DNA from: Amycolatopsis camponoti
Lineage (GTDB): Bacteria; Actinomycetota; Actinomycetes; Mycobacteriales; Pseudonocardiaceae
DNA: 64,000 bases
Direction of reading: 5' to 3'
Assembly (NCBI RefSeq): GCF_902497555.1
Contig: NZ_CABVGP010000001.1
Location: 1,488,001-1,552,000, forward strand
Shown: positions 18,122 to 27,126 of the stretch, in pieces
Position numbering within the stretch: position 1 is the stretch's first letter
Layout of the letters: the number at the start of each line of letters is the position of its first letter
The notes under the pieces: model-generated
The model's database searches: none
Told to the model about the DNA's origin: nothing
Seen by the model: the letters and a program-made list of their open reading frames with translations, nothing else
Program-made: the position numbers and the translations under genes

Positions 18122-19891
18122 ATGTCCTCAGGTGTTTCGTCCGCCAAGCGCAGAATCTTCGCCACGCTCACCGCGCTCGTCCTGCCGCTCGCCGTCGTCC
18201 TCGCGCCGGCCGCGCACGCCGCCGAGGGCGGGGGTTCGCCGCTGCCGGTGGATCCGCTGCACAGCAAGCACAAGATCGCGGCGGAGGCTCGGCACGATGT
18301 GCCGAACCCGCTGCTGAAGGAGCAGTTCGCCGAGGAGGAAGAGGAAGACGGCGACGACCCGGCGCTGTCCGCGCTCTGCCAGACCTACATCGGCAAGCCG
18401 AACCCCTACCGGCCGCTCGCCCCCAACAACGACGTCATCGCGGGCGACACGATCGTGCCCACCGGCAGCCAGACCGGCTGCAGCACCGCCCAGAACGAGA
18501 CGACCGTCGCCGTCAACCCCGAGAACCCGCGCAACATCGTCGCCGGTTCGAACGACTACCGGCTCTACAACACCCGCGAGGCGCGCAACGACTCCGGCGG
18601 CTTCGCCTACACGTCGTTCGACGGCGGCCGGACCTGGGCGAACGTCCAGCTGCCGCACCTGAACTTCCCGACCGGGGCGCCGGCTCCACTGTCCTACATG
18701 GACGCCGCGGGTGACCCGGCGGTCGCGTTCGGGCCGCACAACACCGTCTACTACGCCACGCTCCTGTTCAGCCGGGCGGCGGTCCCCGACGACCAGCAGC
18801 TCGCCAGCGGCATCGCCGTGTCGGTGTCCCACGACGGCGGGCGCAGCTTCGGCGACCCGGCGATCCTGCACCTCGACGGCCTCACGCCGGCCGGCACGCC
18901 GACCCCCACGAACATCTTCAACGACAAGGAGTGGATCGCCGCCGACCCCGTGTCCGGCGACGTCTACGTGACCTGGACGCAGTTCACCTACGACGCCGAC
19001 GGCGGGTTCACCGAGTCGCCGATCGTGCTGTCGAAGTCGGCCGACTTCGGCCGGACGTGGTCGCCGATGCGCCGGGTTTCGCCGTCACTGTCCGGTTTCC
19101 ACGGGGGGATCACGCCCTACGGCAGCGGCTCGAACCCGGTCGTCACCCGTGACAAGACGCTCCAGATCGCCTACGAGACGTCGGTGTGCGCGACCGCGGC
19201 GTGCGACCAGCCGGCCGATCACGACGCCGTCGTCGTGGCGACCTCGCGGGACGGCGGACGCACGTTCCGGAACACGGAGGTGGCGCTCGACTTCGACTTC
19301 CCGGTCGACGAAGACGTCGCCAACAACGCGCTGACCGGGGAGAACTTCCGCGTCAACAGCTTCCCGCAGCTGACCTACGACCGCGTGACCGATCACCTGT
19401 GGGTGACCTGGGCCGACGACCGCAACGGCGGCTACCGCGACGGCGAGTCGGTCAAGACGAACGGCGACGCGTTCCTGAGCGGGTCCGACGGCCGCCACGG
19501 CTGGTCGAAGCCCGTGAAGATCGGCACGGGCGCCGACGAGGTGTTCCCGGCGGTCGCGGCGCTGGCCGGACGGGTCGCGGTCACGTTCTACACCCGGGCG
19601 TACGACCCGCACGGCATCGGCCTCGACTACGCCTACGCCACCGGCTGGGGCGACCGTTCGTCCCCGATCCGCCGGATCACGACGCAGACGGCGAACCCGC
19701 AGGTCCAGTTCGTGTCGACGGGCGCGGAGACCGGCAAGGAGCTGCAGGGCGTGTTCATCGGCGACTACACCGCGGCGGCGGTCGGCACCGACTTCCGCCT
19801 GCACCCGGTCTGGACCGACTTCCGCGGCAACCCGGGCAAGACCCTGCCGAACCAGGACGTCGGCACGCAGACGCTCTCGATGTTCGGCTGA
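18122..19891 (+). CDS. Secreted Asp-box (BNR/sialidase-fold) protein
   Basis: 589 residues with a Sec signal peptide (1-34, cleavage near AHA-AE) and then an acidic linker (EEEEEDGDD around 71-79). The body is a predicted beta-propeller with repeated Asp-box motifs: SFDGGRTW (165-172), SHDGGRSF, SADFGRTW and SRDGGRTF. These calcium-loop repeats occur in sialidases and other exo-glycosidases, but the three-arginine sialidase site is not obvious, so enzymatic activity is unproven. It may bind or cleave extracellular polymer. The ATG at 18122 sits behind AAAGGA. The stop is followed at once by a 21-bp repeat array. Confidence 0.8.
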   Translation: MSSGVSSAKRRIFATLTALVLPLAVVLAPAAHAAEGGGSPLPVDPLHSKHKIAAEARHDVPNPLLKEQFAEEEEEDGDDPALSALCQTYIGKPNPYRPLAPNNDVIAGDTIVPTGSQTGCSTAQNETTVAVNPENPRNIVAGSNDYRLYNTREARNDSGGFAYTSFDGGRTWANVQLPHLNFPTGAPAPLSYMDAAGDPAVAFGPHNTVYYATLLFSRAAVPDDQQLASGIAVSVSHDGGRSFGDPAILHLDGLTPAGTPTPTNIFNDKEWIAADPVSGDVYVTWTQFTYDADGGFTESPIVLSKSADFGRTWSPMRRVSPSLSGFHGGITPYGSGSNPVVTRDKTLQIAYETSVCATAACDQPADHDAVVVATSRDGGRTFRNTEVALDFDFPVDEDVANNALTGENFRVNSFPQLTYDRVTDHLWVTWADDRNGGYRDGESVKTNGDAFLSGSDGRHGWSKPVKIGTGADEVFPAVAALAGRVAVTFYTRAYDPHGIGLDYAYATGWGDRSSPIRRITTQTANPQVQFVSTGAETGKELQGVFIGDYTAAAVGTDFRLHPVWTDFRGNPGKTLPNQDVGTQTLSMFG

Positions 19892-20051
19892 CACGTACCC
19901 GGCCGGACGACACGCGTACCTGGCCGGACGACACGCGTACCTGGCCGGACGACTCGCGTACCTGGCCGGACGACACGACTGAGCGGCCGTGTCGTCCAGC
20001 TGGGTACGCGTGTCGTCCGCCTGCGTGCGCGTGTCGTCCGTCCGGGTACGG
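19892..20051. repeat. 21-bp CACGCG repeat array, locus A (4 + 3 units, head-to-head)
   Basis: Between two convergent stop codons, four plus-strand units (19892-19910, 19911-19931, 19932-19952, 19953-19973) read CACGCG, TACCTGGCC, GGACGA. They are followed by an 18-bp centre and three minus-strand units (19992-20012, 20013-20033, 20034-20051). Each half runs in the transcription direction of the gene before it and begins directly at that gene's stop codon. The first and last units are shortened. The whole can fold into one long imperfect hairpin. No T-tract follows, so a simple terminator does not explain it. Confidence 0.9.
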
Positions 20052-21740
20052 CTACTTCGCGTCGGCGTAGGTGTCGACCACCGCGACCTGCATCGGGAAA
20101 CGGACCGGGCAGGCCGGGCCGAACAGCATGCGGGCCGCCTCCGCGATCGAGTCCGTGATCGCGGAAGACACCTCCTCCGCCAGCTCGGCCGGGGTGTGGA
20201 CGATGACTTCGTCGTGCTGGAAGAACACCAGGTGGGCCGGGGCCGGGAGGCGTTGGCGGAGCGTTGCCAGCATCACCGCCGTCATGTCGGCCGCGCTGGC
20301 CTGGACGACGAAGTTGCGCGTGAACCGGCCCCAGCCGCGTGAAGCCCGGCGGGCCTTCAGCTCCCCGGCCTCGTCCGAAGCCAGACCGCCGGTCAGCGCC
20401 CGCCAAGCCGCCGACGGCGCGGGAGACGTCCGGCCCAGCCGGGAGCGGACGCGCTCGCCGCGCTCGCCCGCCTGCGCGGCGTGCTCCACATAGGACACCG
20501 CGTCCGGGAAACGCTGGCGCAGCAAGGCCAGCAGCGGTCCCGCTTCGCCGGACGTGCCGCCGTACATCGCCGAGAGCATCGCGATCTTCGCGCGCGCCCG
20601 GTCGTCGCGGTCGTCGCCCGCGGCCGGGACCCAGCGGGCGCCCGAAAACAGCGCCTCGCCCAGCCGCGCGTACAGGTCCGTCGCCGCCGCGACGTCGGCC
20701 AGCCGGCGGTCGCCCGACAACGCCGTCAGCACCCGTGGTTCGAGCTGGGCCGCGTCGGCCACCACCAGCTTCCAGCCCGGGTCCGCGCGCACGCACGTGC
20801 GCAGCACCTTCGGGATCTGCAGCGCCCCGCCGCCGCGGCTGGCCCAGCGCCCGGACACCACCCCGCCGACGACGTAGTGCGGCCGGAACCGGCCGTCGGC
20901 GACCCACTCCTCGAGCCACGCCCAGCCGTTCGCCGCGTAGAGCCGGGACAGCTCCTTGTACTCCAGCAACGGCCCGACGGCGGGATGGTCGATCCCCTTC
21001 AGCAGGTACTTCCGCGCGGCCGGCACCTCGATCCCGGCCCAGGCCAGCGCCTTGACCACACTCGGCGGCGAGTCCGGGTTGACCGGCCGCCCGCCGAACG
21101 CCTCGCTGATCTTCGCCGCCAGCTCCACCAGCACCTTCGGCCGCTCCCCGGCGCGCACCCGCGGGCCGAGCCGGGACACCAGCAGCTCCTCGTGCAGGTC
21201 GGCGCGCCACGGCAGGCCGTCGGCCGACATCTCCGCGGCGGCCAGCGCGCTCGCCGACTCCGCCGCGAGCAGCAGCCGCATCCGGTCCGGGTGCTCAGCC
21301 GCGGCGACCCGCCGCTCCTGCTCCGCGAGCACGCGCCGGACCGCCGTGACGACCGTCACGCCCTCGGGCAGCGTCGGCACCCTGGTCTCGAACAGCGTCG
21401 GCTGCGCCAGCTCGACGTCCGCGGAGTCGGGTGGCGCTTCCTCGCCGTTCGCCCTGGCCCAGGCCGCGCGCAGGCTCCGCGACTGCCCCTCCTGACCCTC
21501 GTGCGCCAGCAGCAGCCCCTCGGCCAGCGCGAGGTCGTAGCAGCGTTCGACCCGCACCCCGGCCGCGACGAGCACCGGGTACAGCAGCTCCACCGACGGG
21601 AACACCCAGCGCGGCCGCAGCGACGCCTCCAGCTCCCGGGCCAGCGCCGCGAAACCCGCGTCGTCCAGGCCGTTCGCCGTCGACGACGGTGACTGCACGG
21701 TGAAGCTCCCGTCCTCCTCCCGCCCGGCGATCACCTGCAC
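20052..21740 (-). CDS. Stand-alone family-A DNA polymerase with degenerate 3'-5' exonuclease-like region
   Basis: 562 residues from a GTG start. The C-terminal half is a Pol I-type polymerase: motif [14 protein letters not shown] (canonical DYSQIELR, with Tyr replaced by Ala), motif [13 protein letters not shown] with the nucleotide-binding Lys and Tyr-Gly, and motif [11 protein letters not shown] with the second catalytic Asp. Both catalytic aspartates are kept. The N-terminal 180 residues resemble a 3'-5' exonuclease remnant, and there is no 5' nuclease domain. Actinobacterial relatives are annotated as bifunctional 3'-5' exonuclease/DNA polymerase. A repair or lesion-bypass role is inference. 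Confidence 0.85.
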   Translation of the reverse strand: MQVIAGREEDGSFTVQSPSSTANGLDDAGFAALARELEASLRPRWVFPSVELLYPVLVAAGVRVERCYDLALAEGLLLAHEGQEGQSRSLRAAWARANGEEAPPDSADVELAQPTLFETRVPTLPEGVTVVTAVRRVLAEQERRVAAAEHPDRMRLLLAAESASALAAAEMSADGLPWRADLHEELLVSRLGPRVRAGERPKVLVELAAKISEAFGGRPVNPDSPPSVVKALAWAGIEVPAARKYLLKGIDHPAVGPLLEYKELSRLYAANGWAWLEEWVADGRFRPHYVVGGVVSGRWASRGGGALQIPKVLRTCVRADPGWKLVVADAAQLEPRVLTALSGDRRLADVAAATDLYARLGEALFSGARWVPAAGDDRDDRARAKIAMLSAMYGGTSGEAGPLLALLRQRFPDAVSYVEHAAQAGERGERVRSRLGRTSPAPSAAWRALTGGLASDEAGELKARRASRGWGRFTRNFVVQASAADMTAVMLATLRQRLPAPAHLVFFQHDEVIVHTPAELAEEVSSAITDSIAEAARMLFGPACPVRFPMQVAVVDTYADAK

Positions 21741-21893
21741 GAAGACATCATGACGCCCACCACCGACAGTTTTCGCGCGGTCGCGGGCTGGTGCGCTCGG
21801 CGTACGGTTGGTTTACTCTCCAGTAGCTCCCATACCGCCGGTACGCCCGCCGTCGGCGTGGACTCTCTTCCCCGCAGCAACGGAGGTGCCCGG

Positions 21894-23528
21894 ATGAGCC
21901 TGGTCGAGCTCGCCACGCAGGTGGCGGACAAGGTGGCGGAGACAGCGCGCAGCGTGGACGTGATGCGCCGGGCCGGTCTCGTCCCCTTCCCCCGGCTCGA
22001 CGAAGGGGTCCGGTCGCTGGTCGCGCTGCGCAAGTTCGGCCCGTTCGCCGGCGCGAACCACATCTCCGCGCGCCGCGACCCGACCGCCGTCGGCATCGTC
22101 GACGAGCTCGGGCCGCTGACCTACAAGCAGCTGGACGACCAGTCGAACGCGCTGGCCAGGGCCTGGTCGGAGCGGGGGATCAAGCCGGGCCAGGTCGTCG
22201 CCGCGCTGTGCCGCGACCACCGCGGCCTGGTCATCACGATGGCCGCGGCCGGCAAGCTCGGCGTCCGCCTGCTGCTCATGAACACCGGCTTCGCCAAGCC
22301 GCAGCTGGCCGACGTCGCCAAGCGAGAGGGCGTCACCGCGATCGTGTACGACCAGGAGTTCACCGGCCTGCTCGACGCGATCCCCGACGGCGTCGAGCGC
22401 TACCTGGCCTGGGTCGACCCGGACAGCGACCTGAGCGACCGGGACGTGCCGGTGCTGGCCGAGATCATCGCCAGCACCGACGACCGGCCGTGGCCCGCGC
22501 CCGCCAAGCCGGGCGGGTTCGTGCTGCTGACCAGCGGCACCACCGGAACGCCGAAGGGCGCGCCGCGGCCGCACACGTCGGCGCTGGCGTCGGCGCAGTT
22601 CCTCGACCGGATCCCGTTGCGGTCCAACGAAGCCACCTACATGGGCGCGCCGCTGTTCCACGGCACCGGGCTCTCGCAGTTCATCCTCTCCTTCGCGCTC
22701 GGCTCGAAGGTCGTGATGCGCCGCAAGTTCACGCCGGAGGAAGCGCTGCGCGGCGTCGCCGAGCACAAGTGCACCGCGCTCGTGCTGGTGCCGACCATGC
22801 TGCAGCGCATCGTCGACCTGCCGAAGGACGTCCGCGAGAAGTACGACACGTCGGCGCTGCGGATCATCTTCGTCGCCGGCTCGGCGCTGTCGCCGGACCT
22901 CGGCAACCGCGCGAACGAGGCGTTCGGCCCGGTCGTGCACAACCTCTACGGCTCGACCGAGGTCGCCGTGGCGACGGTCGCGACGCCGGAAGACTGGGCG
23001 AAGGCGCCGGGCACGGTCGGCCGCGCGCCGGTCGGCTGCAAGGTGGCGCTCTACGACGCGAACGGCGGTCGCATCACCGAGCCGCACGTGACCGGCCGGG
23101 TGTTCGTCGGCAGCGGCCTCAGCTTCGGCGGCTACACCGACGGCCGCCACAAGGAGATCATCGACGGCCTCCTCTCCAGCGGCGACGTCGGCCACTTCGA
23201 CGAAGACGGCTTGCTCTTCATCGACGGCCGCGACGACGAGATGATCGTCTCCGGCGGCGAGAACGTGTTCCCGATCGAGGTGGAGAATCTCCTGGTCGAG
23301 CGGGAGGACGTGCTGGAAGCGGCGGTGATCGGCGTCGAGGATCCGGAGTTCGGCCAGCGCCTCAAGGCGTTCGTCGTGCTGGCCGACGGCGCGAAGCTCG
23401 ACGTCGAGGGCGTCCGCGACTACGTCAAGGCGAACCTGGCGCGCTACAAGGTGCCCCGCGACGTCGAGTTCCTGGACGAGCTGCCCCGCAACGCGACCGG
23501 GAAGGTGCTCCGGACCAAGTTGCAGTGA
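21894..23528 (+). CDS. Acyl-CoA synthetase (FadD-like AMP-forming ligase)
   Basis: 544 residues of the adenylate-forming superfamily. The phosphate loop is LLTSGTTGTPKGAPR; then come YGSTEVAV, the hinge region FIDGRDDEMIVSGGENVFPIEVEN and the C-terminal catalytic lysine in NATGKVLRTKL. It should activate a fatty or other carboxylic acid to its CoA thioester through an acyl-AMP. The long N-terminal lead (about 50 residues before the barrel, RRAGLVPFPRLDEGVRSL) resembles mycobacterial FadD2/FadD12-type enzymes. The ATG at 21894 follows CGGAGGT. It is divergent from the polymerase gene, with which no functional link is evident. Confidence 0.88.
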   Translation: MSLVELATQVADKVAETARSVDVMRRAGLVPFPRLDEGVRSLVALRKFGPFAGANHISARRDPTAVGIVDELGPLTYKQLDDQSNALARAWSERGIKPGQVVAALCRDHRGLVITMAAAGKLGVRLLLMNTGFAKPQLADVAKREGVTAIVYDQEFTGLLDAIPDGVERYLAWVDPDSDLSDRDVPVLAEIIASTDDRPWPAPAKPGGFVLLTSGTTGTPKGAPRPHTSALASAQFLDRIPLRSNEATYMGAPLFHGTGLSQFILSFALGSKVVMRRKFTPEEALRGVAEHKCTALVLVPTMLQRIVDLPKDVREKYDTSALRIIFVAGSALSPDLGNRANEAFGPVVHNLYGSTEVAVATVATPEDWAKAPGTVGRAPVGCKVALYDANGGRITEPHVTGRVFVGSGLSFGGYTDGRHKEIIDGLLSSGDVGHFDEDGLLFIDGRDDEMIVSGGENVFPIEVENLLVEREDVLEAAVIGVEDPEFGQRLKAFVVLADGAKLDVEGVRDYVKANLARYKVPRDVEFLDELPRNATGKVLRTKLQ

Positions 23529-23531
23529 CAA

Positions 23532-23548
23532 CCGAGGCTTCGCCTCGG
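23532..23548 (+). terminator. Small hairpin after the acyl-CoA synthetase
   Basis: CCGAGGC-TTC-GCCTCGG forms a 7-bp stem with a stable 3-nt loop four bases after the stop, between convergent genes. There is no T-tract, so it may act as a weak or factor-assisted terminator for the gene on either strand. Confidence 0.4.
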
Positions 23549-23586
23549 GCCGGGGGCTTCGCCACCCGGACCCCCCGAAAAGCGAG

Positions 23587-23913
23587 TCATGAGCCGCGCT
23601 GGACGTTGACGATCTGCCAGCGTCCGCCGCGCCGCGCGGCCACCACCGTGCAGCCGGCCCCGTCGCGGTGACCCGTGGCGACGCCGACCGACGGCGTCAC
23701 CCGCAGGTCCGTCCACCGGAACGCGCCCGCGGGGGCCCGGCCGGGCCAGGCGTCCCGGTCGAGCACGCGCCCGTCCGGGCCGTCGCCGCGGAAGTCACCG
23801 GCCAGGAAGGCCGCGGTGCCGGCGCCGCGGGACTCGGCGTCCCGCCAGCGGGTCAGCAGCTCCTCGAACGTCTCCACACCGTCGAAGGTCGCAGCCGCCG
23901 CGCGCCGGGACAT
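23587..23913 (-). CDS. Small SnoaL/NTF2-like domain protein
   Basis: 108 residues. FEELLTRWRDAESRGAGTAAFLAGDFRGDGP and the later strands (FRWTDLRVTPSVGVATG, GCTVVAARRGGRWQIVNVQRGS) fit a cone-shaped NTF2-like fold as in SnoaL/DUF4440 proteins. Catalytic residues are not obvious. The start is uncertain: ATG at 23913 begins just before the homology, while an upstream ATG at 23955 would overlap the divergent regulator start. It lies 40 bp from that large regulator, so it may be its target. Confidence 0.6.
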   Translation of the reverse strand: MSRRAAAATFDGVETFEELLTRWRDAESRGAGTAAFLAGDFRGDGPDGRVLDRDAWPGRAPAGAFRWTDLRVTPSVGVATGHRDGAGCTVVAARRGGRWQIVNVQRGS

Positions 23914-23953
23914 CTGCCACCTGGCCGAGATCCGCTGGCAGACTGGCCGGGCC

Positions 23954-26900
23954 ATGACCGAGACGAACCTCCGCCCCGCCGGCACGGTCACGATCCTGTG
24001 CGCCGGGGATGCGCCCCCAGCCGTCTTCGCGACGCCGGAAGACGCGCTCGCGACCCTGACCGGCGGTCCGGCCGCCCTCCACACCGGCGAAGCGCTGGTC
24101 CGCGACGACGGCACGCCCACCGGACCCGCCGTCCGGCGCTGCGCGTGGCTGCGAGAGCTGGCCACCGACGGCCGGACACTCGTCTCGGCGTCCGCCGCCG
24201 CAGCGCTGGGCGATGCGCTGGTCTCGGCGCCGGCCTACACCGAGAGCGGCCCGACCGGGCCGCTGTTGGACCACGGCCGGGCACCGGCGGGGCTGGGCGC
24301 GGGGGATGCGTTGGTCTCGCCTTCGGCCACCGGCGGCTCGCCGACCTACACCGCGACCACCCCGACCGGGCCGCTGCCGCACCACAGCCGGGCACCGGCC
24401 GCGGCCCTCACCGGCCTCACGCTGCACGACCTCGGCGTCCACCGGCTGCCCGACCTCACCGCGCCGGAGCGGATCTTCCAGCTCGGCGGGACCCCCGCTC
24501 CGCTCCGGTCGCTCGACGCCGTCCCGAACAACCTGCCGGTGCAGCTCACCGGGTTCGTCGGCCGCGAGACCGAGGCCGCCGCGGTCGGGGGACGGCTTGC
24601 CGGCGGCAGGCTCGTCACGCTCGCCGGGCCCGGCGGCAGCGGCAAGACCCGGCTGGCCGCCCAGGTCGCGGCCGCCGCGGCCGGGCGGTGGCCCGATGGC
24701 GTCTGGTGGGTCGAACTCGACGCCGTCACCGGCCGCGCCGAGGTCGGCGAGCTGGTCGCCGCGGTGCTCGGCGTGCCGGTGGAGCCCCACGCGGGCGCCG
24801 CGCGCTCGGTCGCGACGGCCCTGCGCGACCGCCGCGTCCTGCTCTGCCTCGACAACTGCGAACAGGTCCTCGACGGCGTCGCGGACCTCGCCGTCGAACT
24901 GCTGCGGTCCTGCCCCGAGGTCGCGCTGCTGACGACCAGCCGGGAACCCCTCGGCGTGCCGGGGGAGACGGTGTGGCGGGTGCCGCCGCTGGCCGTCGAG
25001 GAGGCTGTCGCGCTGTTCGTCGAACGCGCGGGCGCGGTCCGGCCACTGTTCACTTTGGACACCTCGAGCGCGGTCGCCGTCCGGTCGGTCTGCACCCGGC
25101 TCGACGGCATCCCGCTGGCCGTCGAGCTCGCCGCCGCGTGGCTCGGAACCCTTACCCCGCACCAGATCGACGCCGGCCTCGACGACCGGTTCGCCCTGCT
25201 CACCCGCGGCCCGCGCGGCGTGCCGGCGCGGCAGCGGACCCTGGCCGCGTCGATCGCGTGGAGCCACGACCAGCTCGACGACGAAGACCGCGTGGTCTTC
25301 CGCCGGCTTTCGGTGTTCGCCGGTGGGTTCACGCTCGACGCGGCGGGCGGCCCGGCCGCGCTGGGCCGGCTGGTCGACAAGTCCTTGGTGCTGGCGGAAA
25401 ACGGCCGCTACCGGCTTTTGGAGACCCTGCGCGAGTACGCGGCGGCCCGGCTGGCCGAGGCGGGCGAGACCGACGCCGTCCGCGACCGCCACCTCGACCA
25501 CTTCCTCGCTCTCGCCGAAGCCGCCGAACCGGACCTCGACCGGGACAAGGACGCCTGGCGCGCGCGGGTCGAACCGGAGTGCGACAACTTCCGCGCGGCC
25601 CTGGAATGGGGGCTGGCGCGGGAAGATCCCACCCGGGGCCGTCGGCTCGCGGCCGCCGTCGCGTGGCTGTGGAACCTGCGCGGCCGCGGTCACGAGGGCC
25701 TGGCGTACCTGAAGCGCGCGGTGGCCCGCTGCCCGGACGAGCGCTCGCCGCTGCAGGCCCGGCTGCTCACCGGGATGGGGCTCGTCGCGGACACGACGGC
25801 GCCGTTCGACGTCGAAGCCGCCCGCCTGGGCCTCGAAATCGCCACCGAAGCCGGCGAAGCGGGACTGCGCGCGCGGTGCCTCTCGCTGACCGCCCTCGGG
25901 CACCTCTACACGGACTTCGACGCCGCCTGGGACGTCGCGCTCGAAGCCGAGAAGGCCGCGGGAACCGACGGCTTCGCGCGCGACAGTGCGTTGATGCTGC
26001 GCGGAATCGTGGCGCACGCCCGCGACCGTCACGACGAAGCCGACCCACTGCTCGCCGAAGCGGCCGAAGGACTCCTTCGCCGAGGCGACCGCGGACTCGC
26101 GTCGACCGTCCTCAGTACGCGGTCGGCGATCGCGCTCGCGTCCGCGGACCTGCCGCGGGCGCGTGAACTCGCCGAGCGCGCGGTCGAGGTCGCCGCGCCG
26201 CTCGGGGACTTCCACCGCGTCAACACGACGCTGTGCCGGCTGGCGATGGTGCACTGCCTGGCCGGTGACGTCGATGCCGGGTTCCGTGTGATGGAACCGT
26301 TCTTGCGGCTCCTCGAAACCGCGGGGGACGTCTTCGTGCCCGGCATGGCCGGGGTGATGGGCGAGCTGCACCGGCGTCGCGGCGAGTTCGACGAGGCGGC
26401 GCGCTGGTTCGAGCGCGAAGCCGTTCCCGGGACGTACATGGCGTCGCAGGGGCTCGCCGAACGCGGCGCCTTGCTGCGCGCGCTCGGCCGGACCGACGAG
26501 GCGGCGGAGGTGCTGGCCACCGCCGTCGAGCTGACCCGGCGCTGGGGCCTGCGGTCGGCGCTGGCCGACGCACTGGACCAGCAGGGGTACCTCGCCGGGC
26601 CGGAGCAGGCCGCCGAGCTGCACCACGAGGCGCTGGCGCTGCGCCTCGACCACGGCCTCCGCCTGGGCGTCCTGGGCAGCCTGGACGCGCTGACGACGCT
26701 CTTCGCCCGCACCGGACGCGACGCCGACGCCGCCCGGGTGCTCGTCTCGGCTTCCCGCGTCCGCGCCGACCTGGGCTTTCCGCGTCGCCCGGCGGAGCAG
26801 GAGTCGCTGGACGCGCTCGGACTGGCGACGGACGAACCGCCGATGAGCCTCGACGACGTGGTCGCGTTCGTCCGCCGGACCCGGGGTGCGCGCGGCCGCC

Positions 26901-27103
26901 CGTCGAGTGGCTGGGGGAGCCTGACGCCGACCGAGCGGGAGGTGGTGAAGCTCGCGGCCGAGGGCTGCACGAACCCGGAGATCGGGGCCCGGCTGTTCAT
27001 GAGCCGCGGCACGGTGAAGACGCACCTCGCCCACGTCTACGCCAAGCTGGGCATCGCGAACCGCACGGAGCTGGCCACCGCGGCGGCCGCCCACCGCGAG
27101 TGA
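23954..27103 (+). CDS. Large NB-ARC ATPase / LuxR-HTH regulator with degenerate cyclase-like N-terminus
   Basis: 1049 residues. Residues 1-180 resemble the remnant of a class III nucleotide cyclase domain, ending in LPDLTAPERIFQL, the usual junction. A P-loop ATPase follows (GPGGSGKT at 225-232, LLCLDNCEQV as Walker B, TTSREPLGVPGE), then a long helical-repeat region. A LuxR-type helix-turn-helix lies at the extreme C-terminus (LTPTEREVVKLAAEGCTNPEIGARLF). The protein would integrate a signal through ATP hydrolysis and bind DNA. Residues 86-113 and about 117-148 are an internal duplication inside the degenerate N-terminal part, and cyclase catalytic residues are not visible. The target is unknown. 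Confidence 0.85.
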   Translation: MTETNLRPAGTVTILCAGDAPPAVFATPEDALATLTGGPAALHTGEALVRDDGTPTGPAVRRCAWLRELATDGRTLVSASAAAALGDALVSAPAYTESGPTGPLLDHGRAPAGLGAGDALVSPSATGGSPTYTATTPTGPLPHHSRAPAAALTGLTLHDLGVHRLPDLTAPERIFQLGGTPAPLRSLDAVPNNLPVQLTGFVGRETEAAAVGGRLAGGRLVTLAGPGGSGKTRLAAQVAAAAAGRWPDGVWWVELDAVTGRAEVGELVAAVLGVPVEPHAGAARSVATALRDRRVLLCLDNCEQVLDGVADLAVELLRSCPEVALLTTSREPLGVPGETVWRVPPLAVEEAVALFVERAGAVRPLFTLDTSSAVAVRSVCTRLDGIPLAVELAAAWLGTLTPHQIDAGLDDRFALLTRGPRGVPARQRTLAASIAWSHDQLDDEDRVVFRRLSVFAGGFTLDAAGGPAALGRLVDKSLVLAENGRYRLLETLREYAAARLAEAGETDAVRDRHLDHFLALAEAAEPDLDRDKDAWRARVEPECDNFRAALEWGLAREDPTRGRRLAAAVAWLWNLRGRGHEGLAYLKRAVARCPDERSPLQARLLTGMGLVADTTAPFDVEAARLGLEIATEAGEAGLRARCLSLTALGHLYTDFDAAWDVALEAEKAAGTDGFARDSALMLRGIVAHARDRHDEADPLLAEAAEGLLRRGDRGLASTVLSTRSAIALASADLPRARELAERAVEVAAPLGDFHRVNTTLCRLAMVHCLAGDVDAGFRVMEPFLRLLETAGDVFVPGMAGVMGELHRRRGEFDEAARWFEREAVPGTYMASQGLAERGALLRALGRTDEAAEVLATAVELTRRWGLRSALADALDQQGYLAGPEQAAELHHEALALRLDHGLRLGVLGSLDALTTLFARTGRDADAARVLVSASRVRADLGFPRRPAEQESLDALGLATDEPPMSLDDVVAFVRRTRGARGRPSSGWGSLTPTEREVVKLAAEGCTNPEIGARLFMSRGTVKTHLAHVYAKLGIANRTELATAAAAHRE

Positions 27104-27126
27104 CGTACCTTCGGAGTACGGGTACG

